NCBI GenBank assembly: GCA_014898415.1
Contig: RCTD01000017.1
Location: 433,001 to 497,000, forward strand
Source of the DNA: Stromatinia cepivora
Taxonomy: Eukaryota; Ascomycota; Leotiomycetes; Helotiales; Sclerotiniaceae
Direction: 5' to 3'
Length of the DNA stretch: 64,000 bases
Positions 63,101 through 64,000 of the stretch are shown here, one piece after another. The position numbers and the translations under genes were made by a program. A model generated the notes under the pieces. It was not told the origin of the DNA. It ran no database searches and saw only the letters and a program-made list of their open reading frames with translations. The number at the start of each line of letters is the position of its first letter. Position 1 is the stretch's first letter.

Positions 63101-64000
63101 TTGATGATATTGTTGATATTCAAATAGTATTTCAAATTCTAAATCGATTTCGGTTAATACTTTATTGAATTTCTTTCGAACTTTTATATTCTTGAATTCG
63201 ATTAGGGTAATCAATATTCTCTCTTTTGTATATCGTTCGTTTTATCGGAAGTTTATTATATTATCGAGTTCTTTCAAAGTAATAGTAAAGAGTTCAGTTT
63301 GTTTATCTCTTTTATATTCTAATTGGAATTTATCGGGTTTGAATGCATATAAATCAAGGACTTCGGGCGATATACAAGAAAGGCATTTGTAGATCTACAA
63401 TAATGATATGATTGATTAGAAAGGAAATAAATTGAACTTAAAAGGAATCGGGATTTTTTTCTTTTCAATAAGAATCTATATTATATTCATACTTAAAGGT
63501 TTTTATTGTACATTATTAATTACAATTACTCTACTCAATTGTGAATCTCTTCGATTCCAATATTCTTCGAATTGGTTATCTCATCGATCAATATTTTGTT
63601 GAATTAATCGATTGATTTTTCGTTTGCAAAGGGATGATTAAATAACAAGGAGATTATTTGAATAGGAAATAATACAAAATCTCTTTTTAGATTATTCAAG
63701 ATATCTATTGAAGTAATCGAACTTCACTTAAATCTTTAATAATTAAAATCTATTTAAAATAATATTATAACTTTTTAATTCAATAATAAGGAAAGGGATA
63801 AAAGATTATTTATAATTATCGACTATTAAATTAAGGAATATGAAATGAATAATAATATAGTCTTATATACCATTATACTTTTTAACTTCAATTGAAACTT
63901 TAAGCAATATAATTCTAAATTTAAATATAGAAAATAAACAAATAAAGAATATAATATTAATAAAAACGAATTTATTTGTTTTAGAGTCAATGAGTGCTCT
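60110..64000 (-). pseudogene. Chromovirus pol remnant, second copy
   Basis: Minus strand. A chromodomain-like end starts near 60110. The integrase zinc-binding part is 61615-61355 (NDLLLYNDCLIILNIDNLR). RNase H lies about 62200-61650. Reverse transcriptase includes 62974-62732 (IKKSNDSLRFCIDFRLLN and SRLSSIKIFTKFD), and the active site at 62546-62557 has become Y-L-N-N: both aspartates are changed by G-to-A on the coding strand. Protease D-S-K is at 63980-63988, at the window edge. Confidence 0.88.

Larger units (their letters stand above)
59086..64000 (-). mobile_element. Second copy of the chromovirus, cut by the window end
   Basis: It starts with the 282-bp 3' LTR (59086-59367) and runs colinear with 24482-29397 of the left copy, with an offset of 34,604 falling to 34,603. 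Preceding bases 59081-59085 are TAGGA, the presumed target duplication; the other end is outside. About 2.1 kb (gag and 5' LTR) are missing by truncation of the window, not of the element. It is generally somewhat less AT-shifted than the left copy. Confidence 0.93.

Overview
The window looks like nuclear DNA of a filamentous ascomycete. Genes of roughly 42-45% GC carry short introns (47-69 bp, one of 169 bp) with CTAAC/CTGAC branch sites. They alternate with very AT-rich blocks that consist of dead transposons. Copies of the same repeat differ almost only by C-to-T and G-to-A changes, the mark of repeat-induced point mutation (RIP). The bimodal composition and element types would fit a Leotiomycete such as a Sclerotiniaceae relative, but no marker here proves the genus.

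Layout. 1-2553: AT-rich edge with a complete short LTR element (872-2548, target duplication GTTGA). 2554-17957: normal-GC DNA with a four-exon gene for a large secreted protein (3278-6220), a C2H2 zinc-finger gene (9171-10146, minus) and several kilobases with only decayed or doubtful ORFs. 17958-35480: a RIP island. It holds two solo LTRs (one split by a mariner-type MITE) and a 5.5-kb Copia element (22116-34970). The Copia element is broken by a 7.05-kb minus-strand Ty3 chromovirus (24482-31526) and by another solo LTR (34065-34384). Every one of these insertions has an exact 5-bp target duplication. 35481-43350: a divergent housekeeping pair, a U3-snoRNA-associated (UTP16-like) protein and a mitochondrial-looking Sel1/TPR protein; then an MFS transporter pseudogene, a SAM methyltransferase gene and two related TA-flanked MITEs. 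43350-52213: almost 9 kb without a convincing gene. 52214-54268: an FAD/NADPH reductase with no flavodoxin domain. 55600-64000: a second RIP island, where a plus-strand LTR element (gag and protease visible) is interrupted by a second copy of the chromovirus that runs off the right end.

Functional links are few. The rRNA-processing gene and the Sel1 gene share a 265-bp promoter. The methyltransferase next to the ruined transporter may be the remnant of a small accessory cluster. Much of the interest lies in the nested transposon stratigraphy, where target duplications, LTR lengths and RIP-altered catalytic motifs can be read directly. I found no tRNA, rRNA, CRISPR or telomeric repeat.
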